From assembly GCF_029338335.1 (NCBI RefSeq), contig NZ_CP119800.1: a DNA stretch of 64,000 nucleotides; one strand, written 5' to 3'. The DNA is from Halomontanus rarus. GTDB taxonomy: Archaea; Halobacteriota; Halobacteria; Halobacteriales; Natrialbaceae. Below, piece by piece: positions 8,183-16,921 of the stretch (its first letter is position 1; every line of letters begins with the position of its first letter). Made by a program: the position numbers and the translations under genes. Under the pieces are notes generated by a model. It was not told the DNA's origin and made no database searches. It worked only from the letters and a program-made list of their open reading frames with translations.

Positions 8183-9133
8183 TCACCGGAGCACGGAGAG
8201 TCCGTCGAGTGCGGCGTCGACGACGTTCCTCGTGCCGTTCTCGTGCGGTTTCGGCACTTCGATCCGATCGAGCAGCCGTTCGACCTCGGCGACGGTGTCG
8301 ACGGGATAGAACCCGCGTTCGGAACTGATCGCCTCGGCGACCCCTCGCTGTTCCGACGTCTCCGGGAAGAGTATACAGGGAGTTCCGGCGACGGCGGCCT
8401 CCATGACGGTCGAGTACCCGCTGCAGATGACGACGTTGGCCGCCGCGATGTACGGCTGGAGCGACTCCTGTATCTCCCAGTTCTCTCCGCCGACCAGCGT
8501 GACGTCCCGCCCCTTTCGCTCGAGGACGCTCGCAAGCCGGTTCTGGTCGATAGTGAAGGCGCTCGGGACGACGAGGACGTCGACGGATTCGTCGAGTCCC
8601 TCGCTCGCGGGCGCGATCGGCGGAATCTCCACCGCGGACGGAATCGTGGGCACGCCGCTCCATACCTTCGGCAGGAGAAACGACTCGGCCGTCTGGAGCG
8701 CGAACCGGTTTCGGGCCCAGGCGGCCGTCCGCTCGACGGTCGTCGTGTAAAACGCCGCCGGATCGTGCGTGACGTAGTAGTAGGGCATGGAGTCGATCGT
8801 TGCCGCGATCGCCGCCGAGAGGTCGTCGGTGACCAGCAGTACCGGCTCTTCCTCGCGCAACCACGAGACGTACTCGCGGACGCGGCCGAAGATGTTCGGC
8901 ATGCACTCTTTCAAGACGACGAGGAGGTTACCGCGCTGGTAGCCGCGGATGAAATCGACCCCCGGGGGCTCGTATTCGCTGTATCCGTTGCACTCGACGA
9001 ACGCCTTGCCGGGCCCGCCGCCGGCGAGGGTAGTTTCGTACCCCGCCGCGGCGATCCCCTCCGCAACCGCCAGCATTCGGGTCGCGTGTCCGGCCCCTTC
9101 ACAGTAGTGTGCAACGGCGACCGTCTCACTCAT
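8183..9133 (-). CDS. MurG/GT28-like glycosyltransferase
   Basis: 316 residues with a GT-B fold layout: an N-terminal EGAGHATRMLAVAEGIAAAGY acceptor domain and a C-terminal segment (ANVVICSGYSTVMEAAVAGTPCILFPETSEQRGVAEAI) that matches the nucleotide-sugar-binding C-domain of family GT28/MurG-like enzymes. It probably transfers a sugar from a nucleotide donor to a lipid or surface acceptor. It is divergent from two phosphatase/sulfatase-fold genes and close to a flippase-like membrane protein, suggesting a role in cell-surface glycans (inference). Confidence 0.75.
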   Translation of the reverse strand: MSETVAVAHYCEGAGHATRMLAVAEGIAAAGYETTLAGGGPGKAFVECNGYSEYEPPGVDFIRGYQRGNLLVVLKECMPNIFGRVREYVSWLREEEPVLLVTDDLSAAIAATIDSMPYYYVTHDPAAFYTTTVERTAAWARNRFALQTAESFLLPKVWSGVPTIPSAVEIPPIAPASEGLDESVDVLVVPSAFTIDQNRLASVLERKGRDVTLVGGENWEIQESLQPYIAAANVVICSGYSTVMEAAVAGTPCILFPETSEQRGVAEAISSERGFYPVDTVAEVERLLDRIEVPKPHENGTRNVVDAALDGLSVLR

Positions 9134-9439
9134 TCGTGGTCGCCTCGTCCGTGGAAATCGATCGTCCGGTCGTCGGTCGTCGGACGCTTCTCGAGGTGAA
9201 ACGGCGAGCTCGTGTCAGTCGGGACGCTCGGGACCTGTGAAATAGAGTCTGTGCCACTGTTGGATCCCCTCACTGTCAGTAGAGCGGTTAGGTCGGTATT
9301 CTTATAAATGTATTCAACCCCGTTCCGAGGTAGTCGGTCGTCTCTCGAGTCGCGACCGGACGGGGCCGTTCGACCGTCGGCGGACGTGATAGATGGTTTT
9401 TTCTCCTCGTGAGGGAATGTCGACCCGAATGTCTTTCGC
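9134..9439. promoter_or_regulatory. Divergent promoter region, glycosyltransferase / sulfatase-like genes
   Basis: 306 nt without a gene. It holds an AT-rich CTTATAAATG at about 9301-9310 that could be the TATA box for either divergent gene; the distance to the glycosyltransferase start is long, so it may serve a leadered transcript. No other structure was recognised. Confidence 0.4.
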
Positions 9440-10399
9440 ATGAGTGGCACGAAACTGACAGACACGGTCACGGTCGCGGCCCGGAGCCTCCGCCACGCGG
9501 GTCTGGACGCGGTCCGCGAGCTCGCGTGGCGGACGTACTTTTCGGTCCGGTCGTCGACGGACGCCGATCCGATCCTCTCGGCCGACTGGGACCTGCTCGT
9601 CGTCCTCGACGCGTGTCGGGCGGACCTCTTTTCGGACGTGCTCTCGGAGACGAACCGGGCGTACGAGGGAATTCACGCCGGAACGACGAGGACGTCGCCG
9701 GCGAGCAGTTCCGAAGAGTGGCTACGGAACGTGTTCGTCGACGCGGATTCGAACGAACTCGCGGACGTGGCGTACGTGTCCGGCAATCCGTACACCGCAC
9801 GAGTCCTCGACGCCGATCGATTCGGAACCGTCGTCGACGTGTGGCGCGAGGCGTGGGACGACGACCTCGGAACGATTCCACCCCGTCCGATCACCGACCG
9901 GGCGATCGAACTCGGTCGCGAGGACCGTTTCGACCGACTGGTCGTCCACTACATGCAACCTCACTTCCCGTCGCTCGCGGCCCCGGATTCGGAAGACCGA
10001 GGCGTGGCCCTGTCGCAGTTCGGCGACGAGTCGATGTCCGTCTGGGAGGATCTCCGATTCGGCCGGGTGAGCGAATCGACCGTCTGGGAGCGCTACCGGG
10101 CGAACCTCGAGGCCGTCCTCGAGGAGGTCGAGTGTCTGTTGGCGAACGTCGACGCCGAGTCGGCGGTGATCACGGCCGACCACGGCAACGCGATCGGCGA
10201 GTACGGCATTTACGGCCACCCCGGCGGCGTCGACCTCCCGTGCCTCCGCGAGGTTCCGTGGTGCGAGACGACGGCGACGGATCGGCGCACCCGAGAGCCG
10301 GACGCGGACGAAAGCGCCGGTGCCGAGGGGGACACACCGGCCGAGGAGCAGCGGGCGACGGTCGAAGAGCGACTCGAGCAACTGGGGTATCGATCCTGA
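9440..10399 (+). CDS. Alkaline phosphatase/sulfatase-superfamily protein
   Basis: 319 residues with the core of the superfamily: a first metal Asp in LLVVLDACRADLF (Asp57) and a second metal site in ITADHGNAIGEYG, followed by GHPGG and the LREVPW segment. Sulfatases need a Cys or Ser in a CxPxR motif for formylglycine; here the aligned region is a Thr/Ser-rich GTTRTSPASS without Cys, so true sulfatase activity is doubtful and a phosphoglycerol/phosphoethanolamine-type transferase or hydrolase is more likely. It ends LEQLGYRS, a tail shared with the next gene, which starts 1 nt after its stop codon; the two are probably paralogous partners. Confidence 0.75.
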   Translation: MSGTKLTDTVTVAARSLRHAGLDAVRELAWRTYFSVRSSTDADPILSADWDLLVVLDACRADLFSDVLSETNRAYEGIHAGTTRTSPASSSEEWLRNVFVDADSNELADVAYVSGNPYTARVLDADRFGTVVDVWREAWDDDLGTIPPRPITDRAIELGREDRFDRLVVHYMQPHFPSLAAPDSEDRGVALSQFGDESMSVWEDLRFGRVSESTVWERYRANLEAVLEEVECLLANVDAESAVITADHGNAIGEYGIYGHPGGVDLPCLREVPWCETTATDRRTREPDADESAGAEGDTPAEEQRATVEERLEQLGYRS

Positions 10400-10400
10400 T

Positions 10401-11720
10401 ATGACGACGAACGTAGATTCCGACGAGAGGGCTGCCGACAGGGGAGGTTCCGACGAGACGAGCGAGACGGAGCCGTCCGAGACCGACCCGAACCTCCTGC
10501 TCGTCTGCATCGATTGCCTGCGACAGGATTTCGTCGCGGCGGATCGAACCCGAACTCCGTTTCTCGATTCCCTCCGCGAACGGGGCCTCGAGTGCACGTC
10601 GCTGTACGCGACCGCGACGACGACGACGCCGGCCGTCGCCAGCCTCCTGACCGGGACGTACTCCGAGCGGAACGGAATCCAGTCGCTTCAACACGGGCGT
10701 CTCGCGCCGGACGTGCGTCCGCTCGCGTCGATCCTCGGCGAGCGCGGCTGGCACACCGAAGCGATGGTGACGGGGCCGCTCGTTCCCGAAACGGGACTCG
10801 ATCGCGGCTTCGACGCGTACGAGTGTCGCGACGAACACGAGTCCGTCTTCGGCGAGTGGAAGGCGGCGGCGATCGACCGACTCGAGTCGCTGCCGGAACC
10901 GTTCGCCGCGGTCGTCCACCTCTGGGAACTCCACGAGGACATCACCGTCCCGCGGGCGTACGATCGGGAGGCGTACGGCGAGACGCCGTACGGCCGTGCG
11001 CTCTCCGCGCTCGATCCCGAGCTTCGAGCGCTCGTCGACGCCGTCCCCGAGAACACCGTGATCGCCGTCGTCGGCGACCACGGCGAGAGCATCACGCACC
11101 GCCACAACCCGCTTCGGCTCGCGGCGAAGTCCCTCAGGGACGCGCTTCGATACTACGGCGGCGTCGATACGCGGGGCGTCGCCGGCCGAATCAACCGACT
11201 GTGCGACCGACTGGGACCGGACGTCGACGACCACTTCCTCGAGAACGGCCACGGCGAGAACGTCTTCGACTTCACCACCAACGTCCCGTTCGTCCTCGCC
11301 GGCCCGGACGTCGAGCCGGCGACGGTCGACGCGCAGGTTCGACAGGTCGACATCCTCCCGACCATCCTCGACGCGTTCGAAATCGAAGTCGAGGCCGACG
11401 GCGAACCGATCCGACCGGCCGCCGGCGATCCCGCCGAGGATCGGCTCGTCTACATGCGAGCCTGTGGCGCCTCGCTCCACGGCGAGCGCAACTGGGCGCG
11501 AGCGGTGCGCGACGGCGACGCGAAGTACGTGGAGTACCCCGAACGCGACTGGGACCCCGAGGTGTACGACCTCGAGAACGACCCTCGAGAGCTATCGCCC
11601 GTCGACGACCGCGACCTCGAAACGCGGCTCTCGAGCGCGCTCCCCGAGAAGGGCGTCGATCCGAGTTCGGTCGAGCGACTCGATATCGAGGACCGATTAC
11701 AGGATCTCGGGTATCTGTGA
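10401..11720 (+). CDS. Sulfatase-family hydrolase
   Basis: 439 residues from the ATG that follows the upstream stop codon; a longer open frame starting at 10320 would overlap the previous gene in another frame and is rejected. After an acidic leader, LLLVCIDCLRQDF gives the first metal Asp, TTTTPAVASLLTGTYSERNG is the position of the nucleophile (Thr instead of formylglycine-forming Cys), and VVGDHGES supplies later metal ligands. Haloarchaea commonly encode such Cys-less members next to glycosyltransferases. Probable role: transfer or removal of a charged group on surface glycans. The ending RLQDLGYL resembles the upstream protein. Confidence 0.8.
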   Translation: MTTNVDSDERAADRGGSDETSETEPSETDPNLLLVCIDCLRQDFVAADRTRTPFLDSLRERGLECTSLYATATTTTPAVASLLTGTYSERNGIQSLQHGRLAPDVRPLASILGERGWHTEAMVTGPLVPETGLDRGFDAYECRDEHESVFGEWKAAAIDRLESLPEPFAAVVHLWELHEDITVPRAYDREAYGETPYGRALSALDPELRALVDAVPENTVIAVVGDHGESITHRHNPLRLAAKSLRDALRYYGGVDTRGVAGRINRLCDRLGPDVDDHFLENGHGENVFDFTTNVPFVLAGPDVEPATVDAQVRQVDILPTILDAFEIEVEADGEPIRPAAGDPAEDRLVYMRACGASLHGERNWARAVRDGDAKYVEYPERDWDPEVYDLENDPRELSPVDDRDLETRLSSALPEKGVDPSSVERLDIEDRLQDLGYL

Positions 11721-11741
11721 GCGATTCCGCCCGATTTGCCG

Positions 11742-12758
11742 CTAGTATCGGACGCCGAGAACGGTCGTCGCGGCCGCTCCCACGGCGGTCGTCAGCAGGT
11801 AGCCGCCGACGCTGTGCATGGTGACCGCGACCGCGACCGTGCCGCCGCTGATGCCGGTGAGGAGCGTGATGAGCGTGACGTTGACGACCTCGATCCCGCC
11901 CAGCCCGCCGGGCGTGGGGACGACGCTCGCCATCGTTCCGATGGGAACGACGAAGAACGGAAGCGAGAGCGGAATCGGTGCGCCGACGGCGAGAAACGCG
12001 ATCCAGAGCCCGACCGCCTGAATCGCCCAGCCGCCGGCGGAGAACCCGATTGCGGCGACCAGTCGTCGTCGGTCCGCGGCGACGACCTCGAGCGCGCGGA
12101 CGAAGCCGCCGACGCGCTCGGCGACGGCGCCGTCGTCGGGCGCCGAGAGGCGGGGAACGACGGGGGCGACGGTTCGGAGGAGAGAGGTTAGGAGGGCCGC
12201 GACCCGTCGTTCGATCGACGTTCGGCGACGCCAGAGAACGATGGCGACCACCGGCGTACAGATCGCGAGAACGACGATACTCGTGAACAGGACCTCGAGT
12301 CCGGGTCCGATCGTCGTCGTCGTCGCGTAGTAGGAGACGCCGATCGTAGCGAACGACAACGACGGGATCACGTGTATCGCGTCGAGACTCGCGACGGAGG
12401 CGAGATTGACCTCGTACTCCGTCTCGGCGGACCGGGTGAGGAGGTACGCCGTGACGGGTTCCCCGCCGGCCTGGCCGAACGGCGAGACGTGATTGACGAA
12501 CGCGCCGGCGGCGTTGACCAGTATCGCGATCCGGATCGGAACGTCGACGTCCAGCGCCCGCAGCACGTTCCAGAGTGCGACCCCCCACGAGAGGTTCCAG
12601 AGGAGGACCGTCACCCCGACGAGCGCGACCAGAACGAGGTCCGCCTGCGTGACCGCCGTGACGACCGTCTCGGTATCGAGAAGCCAGAACATTCCGGCGA
12701 ACACGAGGGCTGCAACGACGAACCCGAGCGCCGTCGAACTGAAGACCGTTCGATCCAC
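11742..12758 (-). CDS. Flippase-like integral membrane protein (LPG synthase TM / UPF0104)
   Basis: 338 residues from a GTG start (VDRTVFSST), the normal length for the family. About eight hydrophobic helices are visible, with the family hallmarks HVSPFGQAGGEP near residue 80 and VVPTPGGLGGIE near residue 285. The family is related to the membrane part of lysylphosphatidylglycerol synthases and to AglD-type flippase regions. The open frame runs further upstream to 13154, but that part is Arg/Ser-rich and unlike the family. Converging with the sulfatase pair, it completes a plausible surface-glycan group. Confidence 0.8.
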   Translation of the reverse strand: MDRTVFSSTALGFVVAALVFAGMFWLLDTETVVTAVTQADLVLVALVGVTVLLWNLSWGVALWNVLRALDVDVPIRIAILVNAAGAFVNHVSPFGQAGGEPVTAYLLTRSAETEYEVNLASVASLDAIHVIPSLSFATIGVSYYATTTTIGPGLEVLFTSIVVLAICTPVVAIVLWRRRTSIERRVAALLTSLLRTVAPVVPRLSAPDDGAVAERVGGFVRALEVVAADRRRLVAAIGFSAGGWAIQAVGLWIAFLAVGAPIPLSLPFFVVPIGTMASVVPTPGGLGGIEVVNVTLITLLTGISGGTVAVAVTMHSVGGYLLTTAVGAAATTVLGVRY

Positions 12759-13227
12759 ACGGTTGCACTCGAAGACGAGTACTATGAGTGTGGCGAAAGC
12801 CGGGCTGTGGCGGGACGAACGAGGACGAACGCGACTGCGAGAGGGCGTGGCGGTCACAGACCGCGACTCGGGCTCGTGGGGTGCGTGGTCGAGGCCTCGT
12901 CGCTGGACCGCTCGCCGGAGCGTTCGACTCCCGTCAGGCCGCGGGTCCGTCCCTCGAGTCTCGAGCTCTCGAGCCGGGACGGCGTGGATCCGGATCGGTC
13001 GCAGTGATCGGCGAACGACTCGAGTGGGTAGTGGTGCAGACGGTATTCGGACCTCGAGAAGGGGGAACGAGGATGGAAACAAACGGGGGCGGGGACGAGA
13101 ACAGAAACGGGGACGGGGACGAGAACAGGAGCGGGAACACGCCGCAAGGTCCACGAAATACGGGAGAGCACCGGCGACCGTCGGCGCGGAATGGCCCGCC
13201 GCGAGCGGCGTTACGGTCGCGAGCGGC
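12759..13227. other. 469-nt gap without a recognised gene
   Basis: It lies between the start of the membrane protein and the end of the HtrA gene. It contains a low-complexity purine-rich stretch at about 13075-13140 made of irregular repeats of GGGGACGAGAACAG type. Open frames here show no protein-like composition. Confidence 0.5.
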
Positions 13228-14346
13228 TCACGGGTCGATAGCCGGCGGCAGATCGGGCGAGCCGCCGACCGGCGGCTGCGGTCGTTCGACCGGCGGGCGC
13301 GGCTCGAGGGTCAACTCGGCCGTCCGGAGTTCGCCGTCGCGGACGATTCGGAGTTCGATCGTATCGCCGGGCGACGTCTCGAGGGCGAGAAACGAGAGGA
13401 GCTGTGCCTGGTTCGGAATCTCCCGCCCGTCGACGGCGACGATCACGTCGCCGCTGGCCGGCCGACTGCGCGTGGCCGGCTCGAGGACGCCGTCGGCGGG
13501 CGCGTTCGAGACCACGTCGGTGACGAGCACGCCGGTCGCGTCCTCGAGACCGACCGCGTCGGCGATTTCCGGCCCGACGGGTTGCACGCCGACGCCCATG
13601 TACGAGTGTTCGTACTCGCCGTCCTCGATCAGTGCGGGGACGACCCGGTTCGCGAGGCGCGCGGAGATCGCGAAGCCGATGGTCTGGTTGGTGCCGGCGA
13701 AGACGATTCCGAGAACGTCGCCGTCGAGGTCGACCAGCGGGCCGCCGCTGTTGCCGGGGTTGACCGCCGCGTCGGTCTGGATCGCGGCCGGAATGGCGAA
13801 GCCGACCGGACTGGGAAGCACCCGATCCACGCCGCTGACGATCCCCTGGGAGATCGAGGCGTCGAGACCGAGCGGGTTGCCGAGCACGAGCACGTTCTGG
13901 GCGATCGCCGGTTCGGACTCGACGAACGAGAGGGCGGCGACGTCGGGCATGTTCTCGACGCGCAAGACGGCGAGGTCGCTGTAGACGTCGGTGCCGACGA
14001 CCGACGCGGTTCGCCACTCCTGATTTCGAAACTGGAGTTCGACTCCGTTCTCGGGGGCGTTTTGAACGACGTGGTTGTTGGTCACGACGTGCTGGTCGTC
14101 GATGACGAATCCGGAGCCGAGCCCGCCGCCGCCACCGCCGCCGACGTCAGGACGGGAAACCGTAACCAACACGACCGATTCGATGGTCTCGCGGTATACC
14201 TCCGTGAATCGACTATCGACGTCGTCGTCCTCCTGTCCGTCCTGAACCGCCGCGCTCGAGCCGATTCCGAATCCGCCGAACGCTGCGGCGGTCCCTATCG
14301 TGCGCAGTACTCGTCTGCGAGTCGGTTGCTCAGAGGTCACGTCCAT
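13228..14346 (-). CDS. HtrA/DegP-like serine protease with PDZ domain
   Basis: 372 residues from the ATG giving MDVTSEQPTRRRVLRTIG, a twin-arginine signal; no lipobox Cys follows, so the protein is secreted or membrane-tethered by its signal. The trypsin-fold triad is His92 (VTNNHVV), Asp124 (YSDLAVL) and Ser200 (NPGNSGGP), and a PDZ domain spans about 255-350. It would degrade or refold damaged extracytoplasmic proteins. A Gly run of seven residues precedes the protease core. An upstream ATG at 14394 was rejected because it would bury the Tat motif. The C-terminus is Pro-rich. Confidence 0.9.
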   Translation of the reverse strand: MDVTSEQPTRRRVLRTIGTAAAFGGFGIGSSAAVQDGQEDDDVDSRFTEVYRETIESVVLVTVSRPDVGGGGGGGLGSGFVIDDQHVVTNNHVVQNAPENGVELQFRNQEWRTASVVGTDVYSDLAVLRVENMPDVAALSFVESEPAIAQNVLVLGNPLGLDASISQGIVSGVDRVLPSPVGFAIPAAIQTDAAVNPGNSGGPLVDLDGDVLGIVFAGTNQTIGFAISARLANRVVPALIEDGEYEHSYMGVGVQPVGPEIADAVGLEDATGVLVTDVVSNAPADGVLEPATRSRPASGDVIVAVDGREIPNQAQLLSFLALETSPGDTIELRIVRDGELRTAELTLEPRPPVERPQPPVGGSPDLPPAIDP

Positions 14347-14520
14347 TGCCACCCCGACGAGGGGGATAAAACGATCACCGGAATAAGTAACCATGTCAAC
14401 AACCTCGATCTCGAGGGTCCGAGTATCCGCCTCGACCGCCGATGAAATACCGCGGAAACCGGCCAGATTCGCTGTCGACGACGAGGCGACGCGAACGAGG
14501 TCGGTCGAGCGTCCACGACT

Positions 14521-14949
14521 TCACCGGGGAGATCTCGGCGAGCGGACGGATACGATGCCGGACGTCAAGACGTTCCATCCGGCGCCAAAAACGATCAGTG
14601 CGGCGACCCCGACGAGGATGAAACGCTGGGCCGGCAAGGCCCACCCCGGCGCCCGGAACACGTCGACACGGGCCGTGAGCGTCCACACTAACGAAACGAG
14701 AAACGCGCTTATACCGAGGACGAGAACGATCCCGGCGCCGAGTTCCGCCGAGACGTAGTTTTCACGGACGGCGAGGAAGGTCACCAGGATCGCGAGCGCG
14801 AGTACTCCGGCGAACAACGGATTGAGCACTCCGTGTCTGTAATACGTGTTGATCGCGTAGATCGATTTCACGGCGTACGGCCACACCAGTACGGCCAAAA
14901 GAAGCAGACAGGCGGAGATACTAAGGAGAGCACCGAATCGATCCCGCAT
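14521..14949 (-). CDS. Small integral membrane protein (haloarchaeal, unknown function)
   Basis: 142 residues from ATG (MRDRFGALLSISACLL) with four hydrophobic segments at roughly 5-27, 44-62, 68-90 and 104-124. I recognise no enzymatic motif; the pattern resembles conserved hypothetical membrane proteins of haloarchaea. The open frame extends 17 codons upstream with non-membrane, Arg-rich sequence, which was rejected. It is divergent from a second pair of membrane-protein genes. Confidence 0.7.
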   Translation of the reverse strand: MRDRFGALLSISACLLLLAVLVWPYAVKSIYAINTYYRHGVLNPLFAGVLALAILVTFLAVRENYVSAELGAGIVLVLGISAFLVSLVWTLTARVDVFRAPGWALPAQRFILVGVAALIVFGAGWNVLTSGIVSVRSPRSPR

Positions 14950-15097
14950 GGTCCGTTCGAGGCGTCCGATCAGGATAGATCTTCGGCTTGATTCCCACAC
15001 CGATTTCGGTTTGGATCATCTCCTGAACTCCACGTAACGTCCCGAGACGGGTCCTCCGGGTGTCGGATTTATCCGTCCCGTTCACGCACACTACGGT

Positions 15098-15688
15098 GTG
15101 CCACCGTTCAACGCGCTTGTGCACGACGAATCGGTGAACGCGATCATCGGGTGGACGTTAACGGGCGTCGTGGCGCTCGCGGTCGTCCAGAGCGTCCTCA
15201 CGAACGCCCTCCTCTGGGGCGGGTTCGCGTCACTCATCGTCGTCGTTACCGTACTGCCACCGTGGTCGAGCGGAGACTGGACGGTGATGGTCCCGTGGCC
15301 GCTGTTGCTCGTCGCGGCCGTCGCCGCCCTCGTCCGAGCGTTCGATCTGTACCTCGAGATAGCGGGCTACGTCGCTGTCGCGACGCTCGCGCTCGTCGCG
15401 GTCGTCGAACTCGAGGCGTTCACCTCGGTCGAGATGAGTCGGCGCTTCGCCGTCGCTTTCGCCGCCCTGTCGACGCTCGCGATGCAGGGGCTCTGGACCA
15501 TCGCTCAGTACTATTCCGACCTGTGGTTCGGGACCGAGTTTCTCCGCTCGCAGCGGGAACTCCAGTTGGACATCGTCTTCGTCACAGTCGTCGGAATTTC
15601 CCTGTCGGTGGTTTTCGGGTGGTACTTCGACAGGGTCGAACACGTCGGATCGTCCAAACGGTCGAGTACGTTCGCCGGTGAATCATGA
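15098..15688 (+). CDS. Hypothetical multi-pass membrane protein
   Basis: 196 residues from a GTG start, with about five or six hydrophobic helices. I know no family name for it. It overlaps the next membrane-protein gene by 4 nt (ATGA), so the two are probably co-translated and may form one complex. Confidence 0.72.
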   Translation: MPPFNALVHDESVNAIIGWTLTGVVALAVVQSVLTNALLWGGFASLIVVVTVLPPWSSGDWTVMVPWPLLLVAAVAALVRAFDLYLEIAGYVAVATLALVAVVELEAFTSVEMSRRFAVAFAALSTLAMQGLWTIAQYYSDLWFGTEFLRSQRELQLDIVFVTVVGISLSVVFGWYFDRVEHVGSSKRSSTFAGES

Positions 15689-16329
15689 CGCTCGGTGACG
15701 CGCTGGGACTCTCCAAATCTCGGGAACGGCTTGTCGCACGGGGTATGCAGGTCGTTCTAGGGGCTCTACTCGTCTCCGGTCTGGTAACGCTCCGAGTGGA
15801 AATCGCGGTGAATGCGGGGCTCGCGCTAGCCGTGACGCTCCTGCCGGCACTGTTGCGCCGGGAGTACGGATATTCGATGGATGCCGGGCTCGTCCTCCTG
15901 ATCACCGCCGCCGTCCTCCTCCACTCCCTCGGCTCGATCGGCCTCTACAGGTGGTTCTCGTGGTACGACGAGGTGACGCACACCGTTTCGGCGATCCTCG
16001 TCGCGGGTATCGGCTACGCCGTTCTCCGGGCGTTCGAACGCCACTCCGACGAGATCGACGTCCCGCCGGAATTTCGGCCGGTGTTCATCCTCGTTTTCGT
16101 GCTCGCGCTCGGCGTTATTTGGGAAGTCTTCGAGTTTGCAGCCGTCGAATTTTTCGAGGCTCTCGGCGTCAGCTCTCCCGTCCGTGTTTTCGGTATCGAC
16201 GATATCGTTACGGACATGATCTTCAACGCGGTCGGTGCGGCACTCGTCGCACTCTGGGGAACGAAGTATTTCGACGATTTCGTTCCCTTCCTCAGACGTC
16301 GATTACGGTCCCGAGACGACGATCAGTGA
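15685..16329 (+). CDS. DUF2238/YjdF-like membrane protein
   Basis: 214 residues, about six hydrophobic segments. Conserved polar positions in membrane context resemble the YjdF/DUF2238 family: YDEVTHTVSAI, LGVIWEVFEFAAVEF and the DDIVTDMIFNAVGA pattern, which could form an intramembrane metal or proton site. The start codon overlaps the upstream membrane-protein gene. Function unknown; a catalytic membrane protein is possible but not supported further. Confidence 0.68.
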   Translation: MTLGDALGLSKSRERLVARGMQVVLGALLVSGLVTLRVEIAVNAGLALAVTLLPALLRREYGYSMDAGLVLLITAAVLLHSLGSIGLYRWFSWYDEVTHTVSAILVAGIGYAVLRAFERHSDEIDVPPEFRPVFILVFVLALGVIWEVFEFAAVEFFEALGVSSPVRVFGIDDIVTDMIFNAVGAALVALWGTKYFDDFVPFLRRRLRSRDDDQ

Positions 16330-16427
16330 ACGGATTCACCTCTCCGCCGTGCTCGGTCCCGCTGACCGGTGTTTCGGGTAGAGAGGAACGCAGTAAGAAC
16401 CTGGAACACCGTCATCGCGTCCGTGTT

Positions 16428-16853
16428 TCACGGACGCGCGACGAGCACGGACGTCTCCGCCGAACGGATGGCGCGATCCGTCGAGCTGCCCAGAAGGCGA
16501 TCCGTAATCCCGGAACGGCCGCTCGCCCCCATAACGATGAGATCCGCCGCGCGGTCGGCACTGTACTCGACGATCGCTTCGTGAGGGGTCCCCTCGAGAA
16601 CGGTCCGCTCGTACGTGACACCGGTCTCTTCGGCCTGCGCGGCGGCCGCGTCGAGCACGTCGTCCGCCTCCTGCTCGAGCGTCTCCGCGAGTTCGGGGGC
16701 GACGGTCCCGGGGGCGGACATCTCCGTCCCCACGTCGACGACGTGCAGAAAGTGGACCGTCGCCCCGTGCGGTTCGGCGATGCTGACGCCGTGGTCTACG
16801 GCGGCAGCGCTCGCGTCGCTTCCGTCGGTCGGCACTACGATGTGATCGTACAC
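16428..16853 (-). CDS. Universal stress protein (UspA family)
   Basis: 141 residues from a GTG start (VYDHIVVPTDGS). It has the Usp fold and the ATP-binding pattern GASGRSGITDRLLGSSTDRAIRSAETSVLV near the C-terminus (the G2xG9xG(S/T) motif). The remaining open frame upstream to 17807 is antisense to the CNNM gene. The AT-rich TTTTATT upstream (about 16868-16875) could be the promoter. It would be a stress-responsive, ATP-binding cytoplasmic protein; a second copy is at 30574. Confidence 0.88.
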   Translation of the reverse strand: MYDHIVVPTDGSDASAAAVDHGVSIAEPHGATVHFLHVVDVGTEMSAPGTVAPELAETLEQEADDVLDAAAAQAEETGVTYERTVLEGTPHEAIVEYSADRAADLIVMGASGRSGITDRLLGSSTDRAIRSAETSVLVARP

Positions 16854-16921
16854 GTGTCTTCCTCGCGTTGCCAACGACAATAAAATCCGGACCGGCACCG
16901 ACGACGGACCGTCCGCGTCGG

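Noticed and set aside
10320..10400. N-terminal extension of the second sulfatase-like gene
   Set aside because: It overlaps the upstream gene in another frame; the ATG at 10401 directly follows the upstream stop and fits the family.
12759..13154. Upstream extension of the flippase-like membrane protein
   Set aside because: Arg/Ser/Pro-rich and outside the family's membrane core; the GTG at 12758 gives the normal length.
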